Positions 45,282-55,282 of a stretch of DNA of 64,000 nt are shown piece after piece. The stretch spans positions 10,648,842-10,712,841 of the forward strand of contig OX940861.1 of NCBI GenBank assembly GCA_954871525.1. The letters are read 5' to 3'. The position numbers and the translations under genes are program-made. The first letter of the stretch is position 1. The number at the start of each line of letters is the position of its first letter. This stretch comes from Parietaria judaica. Taxonomy: Eukaryota > Streptophyta > Magnoliopsida > Rosales > Urticaceae. The notes under the pieces are model-generated. The model searched no databases, was not told the origin of the DNA, and saw only the letters and a program-made list of their open reading frames with translations.

Positions 45282-46284
45282 TGTTGATGTGCAAATTCGT
45301 TCCTTAAATAGGAGTTATAAGATCATTAATTAAATTAATGGTTCAAATTAATTAAAAGCATAAGTCATGAATATAATTGAATATTTATGCAAAATGGGCT
45401 TATAAAACACGAAGCCCAGAGGCCCAATGAACATTCGACCATATTCAGGCCCGGAAAGAACTAAAAGCCTACAAGGCAAGAAGCTCACCACGAGCAGAAA
45501 ATGCCCAAACGAAATCCGAACAGAGCCTTCCAAGGGAAGAAACCCCGAACTGAGCTCAAAGACCCTACTCCAAGACAAAAATCAACACTTGGTCAAAATC
45601 CAAACATCAAACAGATTATACGACCTGAAGAACCCAAAAACTCGCCCCGGGCAGAAATTGTCGACAAAGGGATCCGAGCAGAAGCATACGAAACATCCGA
45701 GCACGAGCAGACCAAGTCAACCACCTCAATTCAAACCTCCGAGGCCCGACCAGGAAAATCGCCACGATTCAAAATTCAAATCCCACGACGACAAGTCAAA
45801 GTCCACCACCATGCAAGTTTCTCAGAACGTGGCCCACGTGTCAGCTCGACAGCAAACCAAACTCTGAACTCGAAGCCATCACCAACGTACACTTCCAACG
45901 GGCAGGAACCAGAAGCCTATAAAAGCAAGGAAACAGCCCCATCATACGCACGCAAGCATTGATCCTGAGAGAATAGAGAGATTTGTATTTCCCAGAGTTC
46001 TTCATATTTTACTTTAGATCTACCAGAAATTGGCTTGTGGTTTCGGTTGATCATCTTTTTCAAAGCAATAAACGTACAGAGGACGTAGTCAACTACCGCA
46101 TTGGGACGAACCTCTCTAAAAAACCTCGGTGTTCTAATCTTTAATTCTTTTTTATTTCATATTCATTTTTTCACCGTCTAAAGTATTGAAGACGCGGAGG
46201 TCAGAATCCACAAAATTCAGCAATATCAAATCGAAATCCCATTCACAATTCACGTGACTGTTGGTGTGTGAAAACACGTCATCA
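45282..46284 (+). repeat. 3' LTR of the gypsy element
   Basis: About 1,003 bp, same ends and features as the 5' LTR. By eye there are very roughly 25-30 differences, mostly transitions. Confidence 0.92.
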
Positions 46285-48362
46285 TTAACCCTATTGAAAA
46301 AGTTAATTTGCATTTGTTTTTCTTTTTGTTTTAATATGAATATTGTTACCTATTAAAAATTTGGATTGCGCATTTCTTATGATTGAACGAAATCTGGTCT
46401 TGAATCAGTGATCGTGCTCCGACTGTGAGTCCAATGTAGGTCACCACTTCTCTTGAGAGAATCGGATGCTGCAAGCTTCACTTGCTCAGGTCGACTTTCA
46501 CGATGAAGCCTTCAGCTGGTTCCAATGAACGTCGTCGACATCTCTCCCAAGGATTTCGATTACGATGATGAAACACCGATCTGTGTATAGCTGATAACCT
46601 AGATGATGATGACAGCTAGGTTAATCCGGAAGGGTTACCTTAAGACGAATTTTTTTTACATAGTAATCCTAAACCTTAACCACATTGGGAATTGAGTCTA
46701 ACTCAGTCAATTAAGACAAGACCCAAATAAAGAACGTAATAACTCCAAGTAATTAATGAGTGGACTTTTAACCAATTAGTTAAAAAAAAAAAAACCCATA
46801 ATATTTGAGGTCCAAATAAATTGCATATTAGTTGTAGCTCACTAACTAATTGCCAATAAATAATAAATAATCAGATATAAAAATCTGATCCTTCACTCCC
46901 CAACAAAAAGTTGTCAAATATTTTAGACTGAGTCAATAAACGACAATATATAATGATCAACGACACTAAAGTAAAGCTAAAGGAGCTCACTTCTCCGTGG
47001 CATTCGCCAGCCCCTCATTGGTGTGAGTGAGATGACATCTTCGATGCGTTGTGAGATAAAATTGTTCCACAATTTGGGCCTGTATACACGATCAGAGCAA
47101 CGTATTCTGCGTAGGGCAGTGGCCACCACTCCGTCATATCCACCATACCTCTCTCCACCCTCGTTGACACATGTTCCTCACCGGAAATATATTGTCACGC
47201 ATGTGTGTACATCCTCAAAGAGTACTCTTATCAATTAATTCTCGATTTATATATTTGTGATAAGATCATAAAAATCTATTTATTGGCGAAAAAAGAGTCA
47301 GATGGGAGGTATAGTTAGAGAAACTAGTAAAATTTAACAAAAATACTATAAAATAACTTGTAGTGAAAATATATTTTGCGCCATTTTCATAACATTTAGG
47401 TAGCCTTTTGTGCTACTTTTAGAAAGTTAAGTGGACATTTTTGCCGAAAACTAAAGTTCAAAGGAAAAGGGCACCAATTAGCCAATTACTCTATTTTTAT
47501 AAATCATGAAAATAATTATGGGAGTGACTACAGTATTTGTGACAAAATAATAATAATAATAATAATTATTATTATTATTATTATTATGATTTCCAAGTTC
47601 GAGCGCATAGAAAATCACAAACCAACTAAAAGAGAGCATAATACGATGATCCTCCTAATATAAAGTTGATGGGTGAACCATAAAATGTAAAGCAGAAAAC
47701 GTGACAAAAGCACAACAAAACTTTATAGTATTTACAAATTACAATAATACTCGATATCGAGTTTTGCCTGGTGAATGAGCAAGTAAACACACGCTTAATT
47801 TCACTCCCAAGATATACAACTCACTGCCTCTACATATTACATGATGTAATAATTTACATGCCAAATGATCAGGTTACCTAGCTAGAACTACTTTTTTCGT
47901 TCACAATTACTTGGTGGTTAAAGAAAATATATAGATATAGTGATATAGTTACCGGTAGAATATAATTCGATCTCACTAACGTTATATGGCTAGGAAAAAA
48001 AATGTTATAATATTTGAGCTCTGTAAATTATACATATGTAACTTAAAAAATAGAGCAATTATTGAAGTTATCTCTATTTCAACTAGATTTTGGTAATTAA
48101 TCTGGAAATATTTTCTAACAAGTTGCTGTGACATTCTTTATGTTATTTCCCATTATTAAATGTTTTTTTTTAAGGTTAAATTGACTATTTCACATGATTA
48201 CATTTTGTTCTTATTTAGATTTTTTAACCTTTTTTTTTTTTTTTTTTTTAAGATAGAAGCTCGAAATCTCACTAAGTGAACTCGAATCCCAACAAGAATA
48301 GAGATACAAACACAAAATTTTATATTATGTAAGGACAAAACACACAACAAAATATGGACAAA
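46285..48362. other. AT-rich spacer with LTR-like scraps
   Basis: No gene supported. The block 46400-47240 is moderately GC-rich with phrases typical of retrotransposon LTR DNA, but no ends or duplications could be fixed. A mirrored (AAT)n(ATT)n microsatellite lies at 47546-47587; a T20 tract at about 48231-48250. Confidence 0.45.
47546..47587. repeat. (AAT)n(ATT)n inverted microsatellite
   Basis: A run of AAT units passes directly into ATT units, so the whole is a 40-base inverted repeat able to fold into a perfect hairpin. Confidence 0.85.
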
Positions 48363-48367
48363 TTGTT

Positions 48368-49001
48368 TGTGAGATTAAGCTCAACCTTGTTCAGCTCGGT
48401 GAGTCACATAGCAATGAGGAAGGCAAGACCCAGGCCATCAAGTCAGGAGGACCTGTTCGCCAACAGCCTAGTCGCGGACAGGGTAGTCACTTGGTCATGG
48501 CGGACAGATCACGCTAACCAAGAACCAGACATCTTAATCGGCAGGAACCAGCATGCAAGTTACAACGACCAGAAGGGGGATGCATCAGGCACTCGTCGAC
48601 CAGGATATGTCGACTCAGTCTCAGCCGACCTTGTTAAGGAGAGCAGGTCAAGACAAGCTAGTCAAGACAAACAGAACCAAGTTGCGTTATTCATAAGTCT
48701 AGCATAGTGGAGGCAACGAGATTTTAGGATAACACGTGAGAGAATGTCAACGCCGCCATATGTGTATTGTGTACATATAAATTAGGAATGTTTTTTCTTA
48801 ATTTTAGGGATTAAAGTAGATTTGATAGATTAGCTTGTGTAATATAAATATCCATATAATTTCTTTGTAAATGTTTTGAAAAACCCCATTTTTGAAACTT
48901 ACTGTCTGGAAACCAGAGAAGGTTTTCTCCCCAAATTCATATTTCTCTTTTTTGTGTTTCTTGAGCCCTTTCGCTTTAAAGATCTATTAATGGAACCAAC
49001 A
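48368..49001 (+). mobile_element. Copia-type solo LTR
   Basis: 634 bp with TG...CA ends: start TGTGAGATTAAGCTCAAC and end ATGGAACCAACA. These resemble the ends of the intact copia LTR at 15503 (TGTGAGCTTAAGCTTG, GGGATCCAACA). Flanks TTGTT (48363-48367) and TTATT (49002-49006) are a one-mismatch duplication. A TATA-like AATATAAATATCC lies near 48840. U3 carries CGACCAG and GAGCAGG words as in the copia LTR. The 117-codon frame at 48354-48707 is LTR sequence, not a gene. Confidence 0.65.
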
Positions 49002-49006
49002 TTATT

Positions 49007-49591
49007 TAATACAATTTGTACTAAAGTTTTAATGAGTTGAGTATAAATTACTAAATTTTTAATAATAAATAATAATAATAATTTATAAACATGGATTTCA
49101 CATAATTTGTTGAAACTTTAAATTAACTTTCAAATTTCAACTAAATATTGTATTATCATATATTTTATAATGTAAAAACAATATCCACAATCAAAATTAC
49201 TGATAATTTTCTATGTTTGTAATGCAAAATGAATTGTGATTTTATTTTTACTCTTCCCCCTGAGTATTGTGTGGTAGCAAAAAAGAAAATGACGTAAATT
49301 ATAAATGAAACCACGAATTATCTTTTTTCACTTATATTATACCTCAAAAGTAAAAACATTACCACCATTACACAAAAATATTAATATATATATATATATA
49401 TAATTTGAAAAATGTTTCAAATCATTTGAGTACGACTAGGGTCGGACTGTCCAGCTCATCCAATAATTGACAACTATAAGCTCTCAATGTTAAGCAGCCG
49501 AGCTCACTTCTGCACCCCCTTTTTTTTTTCTTTTTTTTTCTTTTTTTTCCGGCCTGCAGCCATTTTAAATTTGGCGTCCCGCCCATCGGCA
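49007..49591. other. AT-rich spacer
   Basis: No gene; a TA run near 49384-49402 and interrupted T tracts near 49518-49548. Confidence 0.5.
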
Positions 49592-49599
49592 CTTTGAAC

Positions 49600-50170
49600 C
49601 AAGGTTCTAAATATCGATATCGTTTCGCACTCTCCAATTTACGGATATATCGCTTGCCGACGGGTATGCCGATGGATAAATCCGAAGAAAAAGATATATC
49701 GCTTGCCGAGAATATCGCATAATTTCGCGGATATATCGCATGCCGATCAAAATATCGGCGGATATTTCCGAAAATATTTTTATTATTTCAATCATATTTT
49801 TATATAGTTTCTAAATTACCAATTTAATAAATATGATACGTAGTTATAGCCTAGAAAACACTCATAAATCATAATATAACACAAACATATAACATAAAAG
49901 TCATGTCTCGTAACATAATGTCGACATAGCATAAAATAAGTTAGACATTATAATAAAGTCATAGAGTACAAACATAAATATGAAGCATGATTTTAAATGC
50001 TGATATCGATGTCGTTTCGCACTCTCTATTATACAGATATATCGACGCTTGCCGACGGATAAATGAGAATAAATGGATATATCGATTTTCTACGAATATC
50101 GTATTGCACTTCTCATTTTCTGGGCACGTCGTGGATATATCGAAGACATATCCGGATATTTAAAACCATG
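49600..50170 (-). mobile_element. hAT-type MITE, copy 2 (inverted)
   Basis: 571 bp, the reverse-oriented relative of the element at 10535-11054, flanked by a perfect 8-bp duplication CTTTGAAC (49592-49599 and 50171-50178). Ends CAAGGTTCTAAATATC and, read inward from the right, CATGGTTTTAAATATC agree at 14 of 16 positions. It is longer than copy 1 by about 50 bp, mostly through extra CGATATATC-type subrepeats near the CAAGGTTC end. Confidence 0.88.
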
Positions 50171-50178
50171 CTTTGAAC

Positions 50179-50587
50179 CTCGGTATAAACAGCGTCCACT
50201 AAGCTAAACAATTTGTAACATGGATTTTTAAGTCCTGCAAGGCTACCTAAAACCATTCGGAGAGCCATAAATCTAACTATTTTGTTTTATTTTATTTTAT
50301 TTTATTTGTAATATATAAATCTTCTCCCTACGTTACGGTTAATAGTAATAGTTGTCTTTCCATTTGTGAAAACCCACGTCATTAATTACGGTTAAAGAAT
50401 AATGTAATCCAAACAGTTACACTTTCTGAGATTTCATACAAGGTATAACATCTTTATTATAACGCCAATTAATATCGTGATCGAAAGCTAATCGATATCC
50501 AAATCCAATTATGGCACTCCCAAATCCACTAATATACACAAATCACACTCTCCTTCAGAGAAGCACAAATCACTCGGTTTCACCTTA
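50179..50587. other. Upstream region of esterase 2
   Basis: No gene. A (TTTTA)n run lies at about 50286-50308. No convincing TATA box was fixed. Confidence 0.5.
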
Positions 50588-52395
50588 ATGGACGCCATGG
50601 CCACACCGAGGTTATTAGTAACATCAAGCTTCGTCTTCTTCCTTGCCTGCGAAATCGCGTGCGCTTCCACGGACATATTCATCCTCGCGGGCCAGAGCAA
50701 CATGGCGGGCCGGGGCGGCGTGGCGCACGGCCGCTGGGACGGCGTCGTTCCGCAAGAGTGCAGGCCCGACCCGCGAATCCAGCGGTTCAGCGCGGCGCGG
50801 CGCTGGGAGGAGGCGCGCGAGCCGCTGCACGCGGACATCGACACGGGCAAGGTGTGCGGGGTCGGGCCCGGGATGGCCTTCGCGAACGAGGTGCTGCGCG
50901 CGCGGGGGGGCTCGGCAGCGGTGGGGCTGGTGCCGTGCGCGGTCGGCGGGACGAGGATCGCGCAGTGGGCGCGGGGGACGCCGCACTACAGCGAGCTCGT
51001 GGCCCGCGCGTCGGAGTCGGTGCGGGGCGGCGGGGCGGTACGCGCGGTGCTGTGGTTTCAGGGGGAGAGCGATACGGTGAGGGAGGCTGACGCGGAGGGG
51101 TATAAGGGGAATATGGAGAGGCTTGTCTGGGATTTGCGTTCTGACCTTAATATCCCTGATCTCTTCGTTATACAGGTAATTTTGATTTTTGAGTAGTTGG
51201 AATTCTATTCTGTCGAGTTTTGAATGCAGAGTAGTTGTCCTTTACTATGTAGGTGGGAAAATGCTTATCAAACGTTATTGCCAGCATTTTTGCGTGTCAC
51301 TCAGTACTCACCAATTTGAATTCTTAGCTAACACTCGTATAATTCAAAGTTTGATTATCAATTGATTGGTTTATTGATTTTAAGGTGAACCCGTTCATAT
51401 TTTACATGGTATTAAAATATATTAACTTCAAATGAGTGATCTCACATAGAAAAAAATACTAAAGACTTATAAAAGATTTAAAAATTCATTGTGTTATGTA
51501 TAATGAAAGGTTTCTTTTAACACATTAAACACAAGGTTTGTATTAATTATTTCACTATACATTTACAATGTATAATTACCTAAATACCTCTAGAATTTTT
51601 TATAAATACATGAATACACACATTTTGTTCACTCTTCATTTTCACTTCTTCCTCTCATTCTCGCATTTCACTTTCATTCTCCTCTTTACCTTATCTCTCT
51701 TATCCATTCTCTACATCATTCCTTCAATAATTCAACTCCTTACCATGTCCATAATTCACATCACTCACTCATTCACCGCGCGCTATTTTTTTTTTTTCCT
51801 TCAATAATTCAACTCCTTACCATGTCCATAATTCACACCACTCACTCATCCACCGCTATTATTTCTTACCACACTCTAAAATAATAAAATAATAGGTGCA
51901 AAAGTTGTGAGTTTTACAACTCATGGATAAATCTTTTCATTGTCTGATTGTAAGGTGGAAACTCATGGTACTTGTGATTTTTAGTTAAGTAATTATTCGA
52001 GTTCCGAAAATATGCGTAAAATAATCAGAGAATGTTAACAATGACTTCAAATTACTGTGACTAAATTTGAAAAATTGTGTACCCGTGCAGCTCTCAAACA
52101 ATTGGATTTGATTATTGAACATAGAATCAGAGTGCCCTATCTAACCATTTGGGTACTCGATATAAAGCTAAAGTAAAAATAAATGAGTGATGGTAAAAAA
52201 TGGCAGGTTGCACTGGCATCTGGAGAAGGCAAGTATGTGGAGGTTGTGCGGAAGGGTCAGCTGGAAATGAAGTTGGCGAACGTGATATGCGTGGATGCGA
52301 TGGGGCTGGGGCTGAAAGCAGACCATCTCCACCTCACCACTGCCTCGCAGGCTAAGCTCGGCCTCATGTTAGCCCATGCCTTTCTTGCTTCCTAG
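50588..52395 (+). CDS. SASA-domain carbohydrate esterase-like protein (paralogue 2)
   Basis: Two exons, 50588-51175 and 52207-52395, joined by a GT-AG intron of 1,031 bp at the same codon position as in paralogue 1; 258 residues. Signal peptide-like N-terminus (LLVTSSFVFFLACEIACAS); Met4 (50597) is an alternative start. Ser37 lies in LAGQSNMAGRGG, then VGGTRIAQWARG, WFQGESD and the Asp235/His238 pair in ADHLHL. Substrate unknown; the family is annotated as probable carbohydrate esterase. It ends soon after the catalytic pair (AHAFLAS), without the hydrophobic tail of paralogue 1, so it is probably soluble and secreted. Exon 1 is extremely GC-rich, the intron AT-rich with a 77-bp tandem duplication and a repeat shared with the 3' flank. 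Confidence 0.92.
51721..51874 (+). repeat. 77-bp tandem duplication in the esterase 2 intron
   Basis: Two copies starting CCTTCAATAATTCAACTCC at 51721 and 51798, separated by a T run; few differences. Confidence 0.85.
51886..51984 (+). repeat. Dispersed 100-bp repeat, copy in the intron
   Basis: AATAATAGGTGCAAAAGTTG to CATGGTACTTGTGATTTTTAG, nearly identical to 52961-53062 downstream of the gene. Contains the short palindromic phrase GAGTTTTACAACTC. Confidence 0.85.
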
Positions 52396-52519
52396 TCTCA
52401 CTCTCATCTCATGCTCCAAATGCTTTGGATTTTTGTCACTACACACATGTAATCCTCGGAGTTACAACGCTATTGTCAGCTGCCAAATAATAATTCAATT
52501 ATATATGCTCGTGATATAA

Positions 52520-52960
52520 TATAGCCATATAGCCAAAGTAGAAAAACTATTTTGCAAAATAGCCAACCTTTTGATTAATATTGCCAAATAGCCAATCAAC
52601 CACATTAATAAATCACGAAAAACCGTATTACCCTTGTATTAACGTGTATTAACTAAGTTAATTTGTTTAAAAATAAATTAAATTTTTGTTAAAATTTTAA
52701 TCAGGATTTTTTATTTTTAAACAAATTAACTCAGTTTATACACGTTAATATAGATTTTTTGTAAACACAAGTAAATGTTCTTATTTTTAAGAAAAATTAA
52801 CTTTGTTAATACACGTTAATATGTTAAAAGGGTATTATAGGTATAAAATATGTTATTAAATAGTCACCTCATCAATTTGGCTATTTTGCAAAGAAAAATG
52901 AAAGGTTGGCTATTTGGCTAATCAAACGTTTCAATTTGGCTATTAAGAGCCATTTCTGTA
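52520..52960. mobile_element. MITE-like element with long inverted ends
   Basis: Left arm from ATAGCCAAAGTAG through GCAAAATAGCCAACCTT; right arm, read inward, from ATAGCCAAATTG through AAATAGCCAACCTTT. The arms are about 40 bp and imperfect. The centre has paired TTAACACGT/ACGTTAATA words that extend the fold. Target duplication not found, so the class is not assigned. Confidence 0.6.
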
Positions 52961-53062
52961 AAATAATAGGTGCAAAAATTGTGAGTTTTACAACTCATGG
53001 ATAAATCTTTTCATTGTCAATTTATTGTAAGGTGGAAACTCATGGTACTTGTGATATTTAGC
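52961..53062 (+). repeat. Dispersed 100-bp repeat, copy downstream of esterase 2
   Basis: Second copy of the repeat at 51886-51984; begins exactly where the MITE-like element ends. Confidence 0.85.
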
Positions 53063-53646
53063 TATGTCAGAAATAGTTATGTCAGCAACTCACGTTTATC
53101 CGTGTGGCCAAAGTTAACAGGTAAGTTAACGGCGTTACGAGAATGGAGTGGTCAACTCCATTTTTAAACTTTAGGTACACGAGGGGTTCTTTGACCAAAC
53201 TTTGAGTATTTTTGCCGTCATTAACCCTATTTGTTTTGATTTTTTCTAAAATTTAAAGGCTTTTGTTAATTTGGAGGGGTTTTGTTTAGATTTTTTTTTT
53301 CGTTTCAATATATCTTTTCTTAAAAATAAATTCCGAATAGTCGGTAGTGTCAGACGTAATCTCGGCAAATAAAAAGTTTATTATTTTTCCTCACTTACGA
53401 CGAAGGGGCCACCATATAAATTCTACCCATATAATTTATTCTAATTACACTCTTCTTTTATGTATTTTATGTTGTGAAATATGATTCAAAATTACGCTCA
53501 GAAAGTTGAATTTGGCACCAACAGAACAGTATTGATGGTGACAGTGGGGTTACTAATCACAGAAAATAGAGTAAATTATATTAGAAAGAAAAGAAAAAAA
53601 GCCAATAAGCAAGATGTAAGGAGAGCCACATAGAGAGAGTGATCAG

Positions 53647-55233
53647 ATGGCATCAACATCTTCACTCAGAACACTCGCCTTCACACATTGCCTCACCAAA
53701 AACCCCCTCCCATCACCACCCTCATGCCAATTCCCACTCCTTCCGCGCCGTGCCCCGACGAGGCCGCTCATTGTCTGCGGCGTGTCGGGCGCCAAGCCGA
53801 CGATCCTCGTCACAGAGAAGCTGGGCGAGGCGGGGCTGCAGCTGCTGAGGAGCTTCGCCAACGTCGACTGCTCCTACAACCTCAGCCCCGAGGAGCTCTG
53901 CACGAAGATCTCACTCTGCGACGCCCTGATCGTTAGAAGCGCCACCGCCGTCACAAGCGAAGTGTTCGAATCTTCTGGAGGGCGGCTCAAGGTTGTTGGC
54001 CGCGCCGGTGTCGGCATTGACAATGTTGATATGGCTGCAGCTACGGAGCACGGGTGTCTTGTGGTTAACGCGCCGACTGCAAACACCATCGCCGCTGCCG
54101 AGCACGGGATCGCTCTGCTCACCGCTATGGCGCGCAACGTTGCGCAGGCAGATGCCTCCATAAAAGCTGGTATTCTTCTTGCTTTCCAAATTTCTCATGG
54201 TACTGTTTTGTTTTACTTAAATTATAGTAAAAATAAGAGGTGAAAACAGGTTAAAAAAAATCACCTGCTTAGATTTTGGGTCTGAAAATTGAAATTCGCA
54301 ACCGGTTTTTTAAGAAGCGGGTTTAAGAGAATAGGATTCAAAATTGTGAACTGGATTATTTTTAAATGAATTTTAATCAACGTATTTTAAAATCTCAAGA
54401 ACCGGAAGAAAACCCAAGCTCCAAGTCTATAGTTCCCAAGTTCCGGGTTTTTGGCTTTTGCAATATCAAACTTGGAAACCAGAACCGGATTTAACGCGGT
54501 TCCGGCTTACTGGATTCCATTTCAAGCAACCGCTTTTACTATTAGAACATTGTTTTTAAAATTGGTTAAAGCGATTCTGGGTTTACCCGGTTTTCCATAT
54601 CCTAATTTCCCCCTTATGAAAATATTAGCTGCCAAAAATTATTTTAGGCAAGTGGCAGAGGAGCAAGTACGTGGGGGTGTCTCTAGTGGGCAAAATTCTG
54701 GCAATCATGGGGTTCGGGAAAGTCGGGTCGGAAGTCGCTCGGCGTGCCAAGGGGCTGGGAATGCAGGTCATCGCGCACGATCCTTACGCGCCGGCGGACC
54801 GCGCACGTGCCGTGGGTGCGGAGATGGTGAGCTTCGAGGAGGCGATCGCGACGGCCGATTTCATCTCCCTCCACATGCCCCTCACGCCTTCCACCTCCAA
54901 GATGTTCAACGACTCCGCTTTCGCCAGGATGAAGAAAGGCGTCCGGATCGTCAACGTTGCCCGCGGCGGCGTCATCGACGAGGACGCGCTTCTGAGAGCT
55001 CTGGACTCCGGCGTCGTCGCTCAGGTTCTTTGCTCTTTTGGTGCATTCATTAATGCATTTAATATTACTTCGTTCTGATTGTTCTGTTCTTAGGCTGCAC
55101 TTGATGTGTTCACGGAAGAGCCACCGCCTAAAGAAAGCCAGTTAATACAGCATGAGAATGTAACGGTTACGCCTCATCTTGGAGCTAGCACGACCGAGGC
55201 ACAGGTTTGCTTTTCTCTTCCATTCATATTAGC

Positions 55234-55282
<49 letters not shown>

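Larger units (their letters stand above)
30939..46284 (+). mobile_element. Tat-lineage Ty3/gypsy retrotransposon with antisense gene
   Basis: A 15.3-kb element: LTRs of about 1,004 and 1,003 bp, flanks TTGAC (30934-30938) and TTAAC (46285-46289), a one-mismatch target duplication, a gypsy-type primer site and a polypurine tract. Sense-strand gag and pol (32003-37802) show order protease, RT, RNase H, a second archaeal-type RNase H, integrase; the double RNase H marks the Tat lineage (Ogre/Retand/Grande group). Between pol and the 3' LTR lies an antisense, apparently spliced gene (41520-44466), also a feature known in Tat elements. A 2.6-kb LTR element (38238-40858) is nested within. Without it, the element was about 12.7 kb. 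Several stops and frameshifts in pol make it non-autonomous. LTR differences are very roughly 25-30 by eye. Confidence 0.93.
52396..53646. other. Spacer between esterase 2 and PGDH
   Basis: 3' UTR of esterase 2, then an inverted-repeat MITE-like element (52520-52960), the second copy of the 100-bp repeat (52961-53062), and the PGDH upstream region. No clear TATA box was found ahead of PGDH. Confidence 0.55.

Noticed and set aside
30920..46310. Shared TTAATTTGCATT on both sides of the gypsy element as a long target duplication
   Set aside because: It is 5 bp from the left LTR but more than 10 bp from the right one and gypsy elements duplicate 4-6 bp; TTGAC/TTAAC is the better candidate.
47546..47587. 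Hairpin of AAT/ATT as a terminator or ncRNA
   Set aside because: Simple-sequence microsatellite with no gene next to it.
48354..48707. 117-codon plus-strand frame
   Set aside because: Falls in a TG...CA bounded solo LTR with copia-like ends; composition is LTR U3, not protein.
54451..55053. 200-codon frame across PGDH intron 1 and exon 2
   Set aside because: Wrong frame relative to the NAD-binding domain and crosses the splice acceptor.
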